Positions 29,199-37,712 of a stretch of 64,000 bases of DNA are shown here, in pieces. Origin of the DNA: Lacimicrobium sp. SS2-24 (GTDB lineage Bacteria > Pseudomonadota > Gammaproteobacteria > Enterobacterales > Alteromonadaceae). Each line of letters starts with the position of its first letter. Position 1 is the first letter of the stretch. The DNA lies in assembly GCF_002201535.1 (NCBI RefSeq), contig NZ_NIWW01000012.1, forward strand, positions 1 to 64,000. Reading direction: 5' to 3'. The translations under genes and the position numbers were made by a program. Under the pieces are notes generated by a model that made no database searches, was not told the DNA's origin, and saw nothing but the letters and a program-made list of their open reading frames with translations.

Positions 29199-30143
29199 AT
29201 GCTAGCATTACAAATCAATGCCTTACGTAAGGTTTATCGCGGTGGAACAGAAGCCTTAAAAGGCGTCGATCTGAGCGTGCAGGAGGGCGACTTTTTTGCA
29301 CTGCTGGGCCCTAATGGCGCCGGTAAGTCCACCACCATAGGTATCATCAGTAGCCTGATCAATAAAACCTCCGGCTCAGTAAAAATCTTTGGTGACGACC
29401 TGGATACCGACTTAGTCAACGCCAAGTCTCACATCGGCCTGGTACCACAGGAATTTAATTTCAATCAGTTTGAAACGCTTATGCAAATCGTGGTTAATCA
29501 GGCCGGCTATTACGGCGTACCGCGGACATTAGCCAAGCAGCGCGCAGAAAAGTACCTGAAACAACTGGATTTGTGGGATAAGCGCAACGCCCGGGCGAGG
29601 GAGCTGTCGGGCGGAATGAAGCGCCGTCTGATGATCGCCCGAGCGCTGATGCACGAGCCCAAAATGCTTATTCTCGACGAACCTACAGCGGGTGTGGATA
29701 TCGAGATTCGCCGTTCAATGTGGCGCTTTCTTAAAAAGATTAACCAACAAGGCATCACGATTATTCTTACCACCCACTACCTCGAAGAAGCCGAGATGCT
29801 GTGTCGCAACATCGCCATTATCGACAAAGGTCAGATCATCGAAAACACCAGCATGAAGGGTCTGCTGTCAAAACTCAATGTGGAAACCTTTGTCTTGGAT
29901 CTGTCCGGCAATAGCATCAAGCCTACCCTTAAGGACTTTGATTTCAGACAGGTCGATGATCATAGCCTGGAAGTAGATGTGCCTAAAGCCAGTGGCCTGA
30001 ATGCCGTCTTCAGTCAGCTCTCTGATCAGGGTGTACAGGTGCTGAGCATGCGCAACAAATCTAATCGGCTGGAAGAACTGTTTGTCCGTTTGGTAGAAAA
30101 CGGGCGGGATCAGACCAGTGCCCCCAAGCAGGAGAATGCATAA
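29199..30143 (+). CDS. ABC-2 type exporter ATP-binding protein (YadG-like)
   Basis: 314 aa. Walker A LLGPNGAGKSTTIG, Q-loop VPQEFNFN, signature LSGGMKRRLMIARAL, Walker B MLILDEPTAGVD and H-loop TTHYLEEAE are all intact. Residues 220-314 form a C-terminal accessory domain. The stop TAA overlaps the permease ATG by one base (TAATG), so the pair is coupled. Closest in pattern to E. coli YadG; exported substrate unknown. Confidence 0.93.
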   Translation: MLALQINALRKVYRGGTEALKGVDLSVQEGDFFALLGPNGAGKSTTIGIISSLINKTSGSVKIFGDDLDTDLVNAKSHIGLVPQEFNFNQFETLMQIVVNQAGYYGVPRTLAKQRAEKYLKQLDLWDKRNARARELSGGMKRRLMIARALMHEPKMLILDEPTAGVDIEIRRSMWRFLKKINQQGITIILTTHYLEEAEMLCRNIAIIDKGQIIENTSMKGLLSKLNVETFVLDLSGNSIKPTLKDFDFRQVDDHSLEVDVPKASGLNAVFSQLSDQGVQVLSMRNKSNRLEELFVRLVENGRDQTSAPKQENA

Positions 30144-30913
30144 TGAACAGCCTTCAGTTTACCGCCCTGCGCACTATCTGGATTAAAGAGTGTACCCGTT
30201 TTTTACGCATCTGGGTGCAGACACTGGTGCCCCCGGCTATAACCATGAGCCTGTATTTCGTGATTTTTGGTAATTTGATCGGCAGTCGTATCGGTCAGAT
30301 GGGTGGCCTCAGTTACATGGAGTTTATCGTTCCCGGTCTGATTATGATGGCAGTGATCACCAGTTCCTACTCCAATGTGTCCTCTTCATTTTTTAGTGCA
30401 AAGTTTCAGCGCAACGTCGAGGAGTTACTGGTGGCGCCGGTATCTAACTGGATTATTATCCTTGGTTATGTTGGTGGTGGCGTCACCAGAGCGCTGCTGG
30501 TTGGCGGTCTGGTCACGCTGGTCTCACTGTTTTTTGTTGAGCTGCAAATCCACAACCCCATTATGTTATTGCTGACCCTGGTGCTCACTGCCACCTTGTT
30601 TGCCGCAGCAGGATTAGTGAACGCCATATTCGCTAAAACCTTCGATGATATCAGTGTCATTCCCACCTTCGTGCTGACCCCGCTGACGTATCTGGGCGGG
30701 GTCTTTTACTCCCTGACCCTGCTCCCCGAATTCTGGCAATGGGTGAGTAAAGCCAACCCTATCGTGTATATGGTTAATGGCTTTCGTTACGGTTTCTTAG
30801 GTGTCTCCGATGTGGGCATCAGCACCTCTGTTGCCGTATTAATCGGCTTTAATGTGTTACTTTTCACCCTGGCGTGGAACCTCATAAACCGTGGCGTAGG
30901 AATTCGTAGTTAA
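30143..30913 (+). CDS. ABC-2 type exporter permease (YadH-like)
   Basis: 256 aa with six predicted transmembrane helices and the ABC-2 signature around VIPTFVLTPLTYLGGVFYSL near residue 175. FNEVWIKE-like amphipathic N-terminus (LRTIWIKECTRFLRIW). Inner-membrane partner of the upstream ATPase. Its stop also overlaps the next ATG by one base (TAATG), so the downstream methyltransferase is coupled to it. Confidence 0.92.
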   Translation: MNSLQFTALRTIWIKECTRFLRIWVQTLVPPAITMSLYFVIFGNLIGSRIGQMGGLSYMEFIVPGLIMMAVITSSYSNVSSSFFSAKFQRNVEELLVAPVSNWIIILGYVGGGVTRALLVGGLVTLVSLFFVELQIHNPIMLLLTLVLTATLFAAAGLVNAIFAKTFDDISVIPTFVLTPLTYLGGVFYSLTLLPEFWQWVSKANPIVYMVNGFRYGFLGVSDVGISTSVAVLIGFNVLLFTLAWNLINRGVGIRS

Positions 30914-31581
30914 TGGCATCGGGCAATTCCAGGGCCGTGACCTCAAACCAGAGTGGTCCCCATGAAAAGCTCACTGAACTGGTAGAGCGTCACCTTCGCA
31001 GCGAATCAAAAAAGCCGTTCAATGAGCACACGGTAGCAGCCTTTGAACAGGCTCAGCAGTGGCTCGATAACTGGCAGGGCCCATTGATTCTGGACTCATG
31101 CTGCGGCGTGGGACAAAGCACCGCAGAAATTGCCAGAGCCAACCCCGAGGCACGCATAATCGGGGTCGACAAATCCGCACTACGAACAGAAAAACATCAA
31201 CGTGGTTATGCTACGACAACACAGAATTATCTGGTGCTGAGGGCGGATCTGAACGACTTCTGGCGACTGGCACACCAAAATGGCTGGCGTCTTCACAAGC
31301 ACTATCTGCTCTATCCAAACCCCTGGCCTAAATCCGCACACATCAAAAGACGCTGGCATGGCAGCGCAGCTTTTGCCGATCTGCTCAAGCTAGGCGGACA
31401 AATGACCGTACGCAGTAATTGGAAGCTTTATTTAGAAGAGTTTTCCAAAGCGCTGCAAATTGCCGGATACGCATCGGAGTTGCATGAATGTGATGACGCT
31501 AAAGCGGCCATCACGCCTTTTGAAAAAAAATATCGTGACAGCGGTCAGCTAACCTGGGAGTTAACCGCTTCAATCGACTAA
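30913..31581 (+). CDS. TrmB-like SAM-dependent methyltransferase
   Basis: 222 aa. SAM-binding LILDSCCGVGQSTAEIA, and LLYPNPWPKSAHIKRRWHG matching the TrmB catalytic motif (usual PDPWPKxRHxKRR, with Asp replaced by Asn). C-terminal TPFEKKYRDSGQLTWEL resembles the T-F-E-x-(K/R)-x(3)-G block of tRNA (guanine46-N7) methyltransferases. Probably a diverged paralogue; the normal TrmB may lie elsewhere. Coupled to the YadGH-like exporter by TAATG. Converges on the APE cluster with a 4-base overlap of stop codons. Confidence 0.8.
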   Translation: MASGNSRAVTSNQSGPHEKLTELVERHLRSESKKPFNEHTVAAFEQAQQWLDNWQGPLILDSCCGVGQSTAEIARANPEARIIGVDKSALRTEKHQRGYATTTQNYLVLRADLNDFWRLAHQNGWRLHKHYLLYPNPWPKSAHIKRRWHGSAAFADLLKLGGQMTVRSNWKLYLEEFSKALQIAGYASELHECDDAKAAITPFEKKYRDSGQLTWELTASID

Positions 31582-32273
31582 ACATGGTAAGCATATAGAT
31601 GGTGACCATGGGGTATTACGCAGCTAACAGCGTATTGCGCGCAATAACAGGAATACAGGCTGAGTCCATGATCACGGGCGACCGCCGAGCTATCCACCTG
31701 GAATAGTTCTGACAAAGCCTTTCCCGTTGCCTTTGCTAACGCTTCTTTCTGGGTCCAATAGCGATAAAAACCTTCCGCTTTCTGCAACTGCGCTAATTGC
31801 TCTGACTCTGCCGGCCCCAGGCAGACATCAGCCATCTCCACCCAAGGACGAGAGGGCTTAAACCACTCAACATCTACACCCAGAGGCGTGTACGGCACCG
31901 ACGACACGATTGCCGCCGAAGCGTTATGACTGTGACTCAGGCTCACGCACCATTTATGCAGTTGTAACTCTCCGGTTAATGCGACCCTCCCAGTGTCCTG
32001 CTCAAATAAGCTGGAGTATCGCTGAGCACTTATGGCGAGTTGAGAACCAACAAGCTGTTTAAGTAACCAGCGACTCTGCAAAAACTGACGCTGCCCTTTT
32101 TGGGTCCGACGCACAACATCCTCTTGTTCCCGTGGGGTCAGGCCATTGTTAAAAAAGTCCTCGGGCGCTGGCTGCAGGGTAAAAGCTAAGAATACCGAAG
32201 GCCTGGATCCAGTCCCCGTTTTCGGTTCACTGAAAAGCAGCGGCAAACAATCCGGGGCCTGTTTATCTTTCAT
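31578..32273 (-). CDS. 4'-phosphopantetheinyl transferase (Sfp/AcpT type)
   Basis: 231 aa from ATG at 32273 (a TTG directly before it is the only other option). Conserved PPTase motifs: WCVSLSHSHNASAAIV, the Mg-binding GVDVEWF and YRYWTQKEALAKATGKAL. It transfers the phosphopantetheine arm from CoA to a carrier-protein serine; here the obvious targets are ApeE and ApeF. Last gene of the APE operon, 24 bases after the YbjQ-like gene, and convergent with the TrmB-like gene (4-base overlap). Confidence 0.92.
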   Translation of the reverse strand: MKDKQAPDCLPLLFSEPKTGTGSRPSVFLAFTLQPAPEDFFNNGLTPREQEDVVRRTQKGQRQFLQSRWLLKQLVGSQLAISAQRYSSLFEQDTGRVALTGELQLHKWCVSLSHSHNASAAIVSSVPYTPLGVDVEWFKPSRPWVEMADVCLGPAESEQLAQLQKAEGFYRYWTQKEALAKATGKALSELFQVDSSAVARDHGLSLYSCYCAQYAVSCVIPHGHHLYAYHV

Positions 32274-32297
32274 CAACTCGCCCCAACATGCAGTTCT

Positions 32298-32738
32298 CTA
32301 TTCAGAAAACTTCACCAGAGTTCCTTTTAGGGTAACCCCGGCCATGAGTGCACCGGCTCCACACTCATACTCAGTTTCACTGACAAACTCGCGCTTCTTA
32401 TAGTAAGACTCAATTCCTACCACTGCATCCATACCTTCTTTTTTTGCGCGTTCCTGTAATGACTTTAATGCCCCCAGCATTACCCATTCACACGCCTCCC
32501 GATCGGATTTCAAGAAGGCATTGGTTTTACGATTGCTCATCACTTCGCCATAGGTTTTCAGTACCTCGGGATGTTTCTGTGAACCAAAAAAAAGTGGCAC
32601 ATCATGCAAGGCCTCCTTAGCTTTGGTGGAACTCAGAAGTTCCTGAACCGGGTACTGGTGAACCGTATCACGAGCCGTCGCTGAAAAACTTATTCCCATT
32701 ACCATCGCTGCTACAGCAAGTCGTTTACATCGATTCAT
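32298..32738 (-). CDS. Small periplasmic YbjQ-like protein of the APE operon
   Basis: 146 aa. Signal peptide 1-22 (ending ATA), so periplasmic. The C-terminal part, GMDAVVGIESYYKKREF followed by YECGAGALMAGVTLKGTLV, resembles the YbjQ/DUF74-type beta-rich oligomer fold; homologues have been misnamed excinuclease subunit. Two cysteines (EACEW and YECGAG) could pair. A strong AAGGAG lies 7 bases before the ATG. Conserved position between the porin-like gene and the PPTase suggests a part in pigment export or anchoring, but function is unknown. Confidence 0.75.
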   Translation of the reverse strand: MNRCKRLAVAAMVMGISFSATARDTVHQYPVQELLSSTKAKEALHDVPLFFGSQKHPEVLKTYGEVMSNRKTNAFLKSDREACEWVMLGALKSLQERAKKEGMDAVVGIESYYKKREFVSETEYECGAGALMAGVTLKGTLVKFSE

Positions 32739-33539
32739 CTATATCTCCTTATCATAAAAAATCCAGACCACACCCAACCCAATCAGCCATTGATGTGATT
32801 GTTTCAGTAAGGGGCTCGATTCAGACTGAGAGCCTGTCAGCCCCTGATAGCGAGCGAACCCAGCCATCCACCAGTTGCCCTGCTTGTAAACCACCCCCGA
32901 TGACAGTTGACTGCCCCAATAGCCTCCTGACGCTTCAAAAGCCGATCGTTCAGGCAGGGCTTCTTGCTCAGTCACTCCGTAATAATATTGATGCGCTTTA
33001 TCCGATGCCATTCGAACGTCAAGCTCTATAGTCCATAACCATTTCTCGTTTGTCGATTCGAACAGGGGTTGCTGGTGGGTAAAGCTGAACCCGGCAAACC
33101 AACCGGCGTCGTCTATGTGGGAAAAATCCGTGGTGATTGCTTTACGCACATATAGTTCAGCGAAAGTCCGCTCGTCGACAGACGGTTGCCCACGAAAATA
33201 GTATTTAAGCGCAGGGCCTAGCTCAAACCGCCAGTCGAGATCAGCCATACCCTGGCGAGCTGAGTTCTTCTCACTTTCCACCGGCAATCCTGCGTTAGCT
33301 GAGATATCAAATTGCCAGCGACCTTTTTCCCACAAATGTCGGTTTATCCCTTCCCGATCAATGCTCAATTGATCCGACTGATAATAAACAAAGGGAAGGG
33401 GAACGAAGTAATTATGGCGCTCGTCACTGCCCGGATAACTAGGCAAACTCATACCAAAGGCACCGATACCGAGTTTTAATTCGTCAGCCCATGTCAGCGA
33501 GTTGGAAATACCAAGCAGTACGACAAAGAGTCTAAGCAT
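32739..33539 (-). CDS. MipA/OmpV-family outer-membrane protein
   Basis: 266 aa. Signal peptide 1-18 (ending TWA), then alternating beta-strand pattern: KLGIGAFGMSLPSYPGSDER and NYFVPLPFVYYQSDQLSID are the MipA/OmpV signatures, ending WLIGLGVVWIF with a near-terminal aromatic (F at -6). Probably a 10-14 strand beta-barrel. ATG overlaps the apeR stop by 8 bases (ATGCTTAG), showing it is part of the APE operon. Plausible role in placing or releasing the aryl polyene lipid at the outer membrane; not established. Confidence 0.85.
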   Translation of the reverse strand: MLRLFVVLLGISNSLTWADELKLGIGAFGMSLPSYPGSDERHNYFVPLPFVYYQSDQLSIDREGINRHLWEKGRWQFDISANAGLPVESEKNSARQGMADLDWRFELGPALKYYFRGQPSVDERTFAELYVRKAITTDFSHIDDAGWFAGFSFTHQQPLFESTNEKWLWTIELDVRMASDKAHQYYYGVTEQEALPERSAFEASGGYWGSQLSSGVVYKQGNWWMAGFARYQGLTGSQSESSPLLKQSHQWLIGLGVVWIFYDKEI

Positions 33540-34761
33540 CTTTCCATCGCTTAAATATTAATGAGGTGTTGATACCTCCGAAAGCGAAGTTGTTGCTCAT
33601 TACATAGTCAGTATTTAGCTCTCGCCCATCCCCCGTGATGTAATCCAATGCGGCGCAATCAGGGTCGATGTTGTCGAGATTAATCGTTGGTGCAAACCAA
33701 CCATCGTGCATCATATTCACGGCGGCCCAGGCTTCAATAGCACCGCAGGCCCCCAATGTATGGCCGAGGTAGCTTTTTAATGAGCTGATCGGCTTTCTGC
33801 CCAGCACCTTAAAGGTAGCATGAGATTCGGCCACATCGCCTTTAGCTGTTGCAGTACCATGGGCATTGACATAACCGATGTCATAAGGAGTAATGCCAGC
33901 GTCCTCAATTGACATAGCAATGGCCTTTTGCATCATCTCCGATGTCGGCTGCGTGACATGCACGCCGTCTGAGTTACAGCCAAACCCAACCACCTCTGCC
34001 AGAATAGGCGCACCTCTTGCCTTAGCGTGTTCCAGTTCTTCCAGCACAAAGGTACAGGCACCCTCTCCGATGACCAATCCATCGCGATCAACATCGAAAG
34101 GCCGGGGAGTCAGTTCCGGTGAGTCATTTTTCACACTGGTGGCGTAAAGGGTGTCAAACACCGCCGCCTCAGTGACACACAATTCTTCTGCACCACCTGC
34201 CACCATGGCTTTTTGACGACCAAACTTAATTGCTTCATAGGCATAGCCCAATCCTTGAGAGCCAGAAGTACAGGCTGAACTGGTGGTGATTACTCTGCCT
34301 TTAATAGAAAAAAATACGCCGACATTAACGGGGGCGGTATGAGCCATCATCTGAATATAGCTGGTTGCAGTCACTCCGCTCATCTGACCGGTATTCATCA
34401 TCTGGCCAAACGCCTTAATAGGTCCCGTTGAGCCTGTAGATGAGCCATAAGCAATCCCTGTATCGCCATTGGTTAATGTCTCATGTTCGAGCAAGCCACT
34501 TTGTCGCAGAGCTATTTCAGAAGCGCGTGTAGCCATCAAAGAGACTCTGCCCATGGAGCGCACCTGTTTACGTTTGTAATGAGCAGGCTTTGCGAAATGA
34601 GTTACCGGCGCTGCCAACTTGGCATTCAGCCCCTCAACGTAATCCCATTGAGGCATGGTTTTTACCGCATTACGTCGCTGTTTCAATGCATGAGAGAAGT
34701 CAGTCCACTGGTCTCCTAATGCGGTAATCGCCGACATTCCAGTCACCACCACTCGTTTCAT
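33532..34761 (-). CDS. apeR: APE beta-ketoacyl-ACP synthase ApeR
   Basis: 409 aa KAS I/II fold with complete Cys-His-His triad: Cys in TTSSACTSGSQGLGYA, His in NAHGTATAKGD and His in LGHTLGACGA. FabF-like overall length. In the APE pathway it performs or initiates chain condensation with malonyl-ACP; division of labour with ApeO is known only in model clusters. Its ATG shares one base with the apeQ stop (TAATG). Confidence 0.93.
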   Translation of the reverse strand: MKRVVVTGMSAITALGDQWTDFSHALKQRRNAVKTMPQWDYVEGLNAKLAAPVTHFAKPAHYKRKQVRSMGRVSLMATRASEIALRQSGLLEHETLTNGDTGIAYGSSTGSTGPIKAFGQMMNTGQMSGVTATSYIQMMAHTAPVNVGVFFSIKGRVITTSSACTSGSQGLGYAYEAIKFGRQKAMVAGGAEELCVTEAAVFDTLYATSVKNDSPELTPRPFDVDRDGLVIGEGACTFVLEELEHAKARGAPILAEVVGFGCNSDGVHVTQPTSEMMQKAIAMSIEDAGITPYDIGYVNAHGTATAKGDVAESHATFKVLGRKPISSLKSYLGHTLGACGAIEAWAAVNMMHDGWFAPTINLDNIDPDCAALDYITGDGRELNTDYVMSNNFAFGGINTSLIFKRWKDA

Positions 34762-35486
34762 TACACAATCCCACCGTTAACAGAGATGACTTGACGGGTA
34801 ATATAAGCCGCATCTTCAGATATTAAGAATGCTACAGCACCCGCGACTTCTTCAGGTTGTCCCAAACGTTTCAGGGGTACCATCTTGAGCATATCCTCCA
34901 ACGGCAGCTCGGCGGTCATATCCGTTTCGATCAGTCCTGGCGCAACACAATTGACCGTGATCTTGCGTTTTGCCACTTCTAAGGCCAATGCCTTGGTGGC
35001 ACCTATGATCCCTGCTTTGGCTGCTGAATAATTAACCTGCCCCCGGTTACCTGCGATGCCAGATACAGACGATAAGGTTATAATACGGCCGCCTTTACGG
35101 GCCTGAATCATCGGCATTACTGTGGGATGCACAACATTGTAAAAGCCCTCCAGACCGGTGCGGATCACCACATCCCAATCTTCGCCTTCCATTGCCGGAA
35201 AAGCCATGTCCCGGGTAACGCCTGCATTACACACCACCCCATAATAAGGACCGTTCTGTGCAATATCAGCTTCGATTTGTTCACGGGCCTGCTGACGATC
35301 ACAAACATCAAATTGCAAAACCGAGCTTTGACGCCCCATTTCAGCAATCTCAATAGCCACTTTTTCTGCGTTATCACGTCCCTGACGACAGTGTACCGTC
35401 ACATCATAGCCTAGCTTCGCGAGTCGCAGAGCAATGACCTTACCAATACCCCGGCTGGAACCGGTGACTAATACTCGTTTGCTCAT
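34761..35486 (-). CDS. apeQ: APE 3-ketoacyl-ACP reductase ApeQ (FabG-like)
   Basis: 241 aa SDR. Cofactor motif VTGSSRGIGKVIALRLA, catalytic Ser in LSSVSGIAGNRGQVNYSAAKAG with the YxxxK pair in the same segment, and C-terminal ITRQVISVNGGIV typical of FabG. Reduces the beta-keto group of the growing polyene with NADPH. 4-base overlaps or a shared base link it to apeP and apeR. Confidence 0.94.
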   Translation of the reverse strand: MSKRVLVTGSSRGIGKVIALRLAKLGYDVTVHCRQGRDNAEKVAIEIAEMGRQSSVLQFDVCDRQQAREQIEADIAQNGPYYGVVCNAGVTRDMAFPAMEGEDWDVVIRTGLEGFYNVVHPTVMPMIQARKGGRIITLSSVSGIAGNRGQVNYSAAKAGIIGATKALALEVAKRKITVNCVAPGLIETDMTAELPLEDMLKMVPLKRLGQPEEVAGAVAFLISEDAAYITRQVISVNGGIV

Positions 35487-35944
35487 GCTTGCTCCGTAAT
35501 AAATTGCTCGGGATTGGCAGGTTGGAAGACATTAACCTTGGCACTCGCCAGGACTCGCTCTTGTTCCATAATGTAGCACTCGAAAACACTCAAGCCAGAT
35601 TCCTCCTGATACAGACGCGTGACGTGAATGTCTAACTGCTGGTCACGGGTAAAGCCTTGCACTTCAGTCTGATATTTTCGCGTTCCCAGCAAGAATCCCA
35701 CTTTAATATCTCGCTCACTATCCAGATCATTGGCACCTGCAAAGGCGGCAATTGCCTGGGCCATATACTCGATTCCCACATAGGCTGGGACCTGCCGGGA
35801 TTGGGGCTGATAAAAGGGTGACACGGATTTGATGGTTACCTGACAGCACGCTGATTCGGTGTCATAGTTGACTAGCTTATCCAGCAGAATCATCGGTGCG
35901 CGATGAGCCAGAACCTGCTCTATGCTGTAATGATTAAATATCAT
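35483..35944 (-). CDS. apeP: APE hotdog dehydratase ApeP
   Basis: 153 aa. HRAPMILLDKLVNYDTES with the FabZ/FabA-like catalytic His, and AYVGIEYMAQAIAAFAG forming the central helix. 3-hydroxyacyl-ACP dehydratase family, thought to work with ApeI to remove water and leave trans double bonds. Overlaps apeO and apeQ by 4 bases each. Confidence 0.9.
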   Translation of the reverse strand: MIFNHYSIEQVLAHRAPMILLDKLVNYDTESACCQVTIKSVSPFYQPQSRQVPAYVGIEYMAQAIAAFAGANDLDSERDIKVGFLLGTRKYQTEVQGFTRDQQLDIHVTRLYQEESGLSVFECYIMEQERVLASAKVNVFQPANPEQFITEQA

Positions 35945-37158
35945 TGAGCTTCCTTGTAACGCGTTACTCTGTCGTTATGACTGACAGTACCTAAGATCAA
36001 GCTGACATTATTGCCACCAAAGGCAAAGGAGTTAGATAAACACAATCGCACATCTGACTCAGCGCCATCGCAATAGCGAATGGGGGCTAAACTGGGATCT
36101 GCTTCACCTGATGCCACACTAACCGGTAATTTAGCCGCCGTATTATACGGACTCAACAGCAACCAGCATAGTCCCGCTTCCAGTGCACCCGCAGCACCCA
36201 GAGTGTGGCCGGTCAGTTCTTTGGTCGAACTCACTGGGACCTGATCTGCAACCAACTTATAGATTGCCTGACTTTCCATGGCATCATTCAACGGCGTACC
36301 AGTGCCATGGGCATTAATATAATCGAGTTGCTCAGCGCTGATTTGGGCATCGGACAACGCCGCACGCATGGCTGACAAGGCTCCTTCACCTTCGGGTTGA
36401 GGCGCCGAAATATGATGGGCATCGGTGGACTCTCCTCCTCCGAGCAAGGCTATTCCCTGCGCTTCACGTGTCATCACAAACAGCGCTGCCGCTTCGCCGA
36501 TATTGATGCCGTCGCGTCCTGCCTTAAACGGTTGGGTGAATGTCTCTGCCATGGCTTCAAGGGCGGCAAAACCATTGACGGGTAAACGACTGAGCGAATC
36601 CACTCCACCACAGATCACGGCATCCACAAAGCCACTTTCGATCAAATTACGAGCACTCAACAACGCCTTTCCACTGGAGCTACAAGCGGTTGAAAGGCTG
36701 TAACAAGGTCCTTTAGCTTGACTAAGATGAGCGACAAACTCACTTACCGCACCCATCTCCTGCTTGCTGTAGTGGTAATCCTGCGGCCATTGCCCCTGTT
36801 GTTGTCGTTTCCGCAGTGCGATCTCACCGTCACTGATTCCCGAAGTACTGGTGCCGATGATCACACCAATTCGCTCATCGGGGAGCGATTGACGAAGCTG
36901 CTGCACCTCCGCTTCAATCTGCCTGTAGGCCGACAGCGCCAACTGGTTGTTACGGCTATGATACGCCAGCGGATAATCGGCCAAATTTGGTAAATCTCCC
37001 CTGGCCTGACCCACATAATACTCCTGGTCCTCTAACCCGAGTTCCCGGTTAAGTGTTAAGTAACTCTGGCGTTCCCCGGGATTAAGTAAGTGCTTAATAA
37101 CTTCCTTTTTCGACATTCCCAGGGAGCAAGTAATACCCAATTGATTTAAAAACACCAT
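35941..37158 (-). CDS. apeO: APE beta-ketoacyl-ACP synthase ApeO
   Basis: 405 aa KAS fold with Cys in LSTACSSSGKALLSARNL, His in NAHGTGTPLNDA and His in LTGHTLGAAGALEAG; complete triad. Family work shows the catalytic ketosynthase of this type pairs with the Cys-less ApeC to extend the polyene. Starts 2 bases after apeN and overlaps apeP by 4. Confidence 0.93.
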   Translation of the reverse strand: MVFLNQLGITCSLGMSKKEVIKHLLNPGERQSYLTLNRELGLEDQEYYVGQARGDLPNLADYPLAYHSRNNQLALSAYRQIEAEVQQLRQSLPDERIGVIIGTSTSGISDGEIALRKRQQQGQWPQDYHYSKQEMGAVSEFVAHLSQAKGPCYSLSTACSSSGKALLSARNLIESGFVDAVICGGVDSLSRLPVNGFAALEAMAETFTQPFKAGRDGINIGEAAALFVMTREAQGIALLGGGESTDAHHISAPQPEGEGALSAMRAALSDAQISAEQLDYINAHGTGTPLNDAMESQAIYKLVADQVPVSSTKELTGHTLGAAGALEAGLCWLLLSPYNTAAKLPVSVASGEADPSLAPIRYCDGAESDVRLCLSNSFAFGGNNVSLILGTVSHNDRVTRYKEAQ

Positions 37159-37160
37159 AA

Positions 37161-37712
37161 CTACTCAATCTCTGCCAATCGAATTCGATACCCACGCTGT
37201 TTATGCTCAATGTGCAGCTCTGTTTCCTGTTGCTGTATTTGCATCACAATCCTTCCTTGACCATCAATCAACTGCCGCAGTCCTCGTTCAATAACGAGTC
37301 TGCCACCACTCAACGCTGCATTGACCCGAGCTAGCGGCCAGTGTGCCAGCTGAATATCGGCAAGAATCGACGCTGCATGGACCTGAGTCTGAGGCACAAA
37401 ATAATTGGCACTGAGGGGCTGCTGTCCCTGCTTTTCGATACTCAGCAGCGGCAATCCCGCTGGTGTCATCATCACCACATTGAGCGTACCTTCGTTGATC
37501 ACCATCTGGGCCAATATCACCTGCTGCTTCTGCCCAGGCGGCCGTATGGTCATTCGCCAGAACCAGTTTTGACCATCAAAGGATACGGGGGGTGCTGTCA
37601 GCTTCAGCGTGACTCCCTCAGCGACGCTGACCTCCGACTCGCGCGGTCCCGTTGCCGTGCAGGCGAATAAACTAAGACCGATAAAAACACAAAGGATCAA
37701 TCGGATTGGCAT
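37161..37712 (-). CDS. apeN: DUF3261 lipoprotein (ApeN)
   Basis: 183 aa. Lipobox LSLFAC (acylated Cys near residue 18), so a membrane-anchored periplasmic lipoprotein. The core LAQMVINEGTLNVVMMTPAGLPLLSIEK and NYFVPQTQVHAASILADIQLAHWPL is the DUF3261 pattern found almost only in APE clusters, with a LolB-like beta-sandwich feel. Likely receives the aryl polyene lipid on its way to the outer membrane. Overlaps the flavoenzyme gene by 16 bases. Confidence 0.88.
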   Translation of the reverse strand: MPIRLILCVFIGLSLFACTATGPRESEVSVAEGVTLKLTAPPVSFDGQNWFWRMTIRPPGQKQQVILAQMVINEGTLNVVMMTPAGLPLLSIEKQGQQPLSANYFVPQTQVHAASILADIQLAHWPLARVNAALSGGRLVIERGLRQLIDGQGRIVMQIQQQETELHIEHKQRGYRIRLAEIE

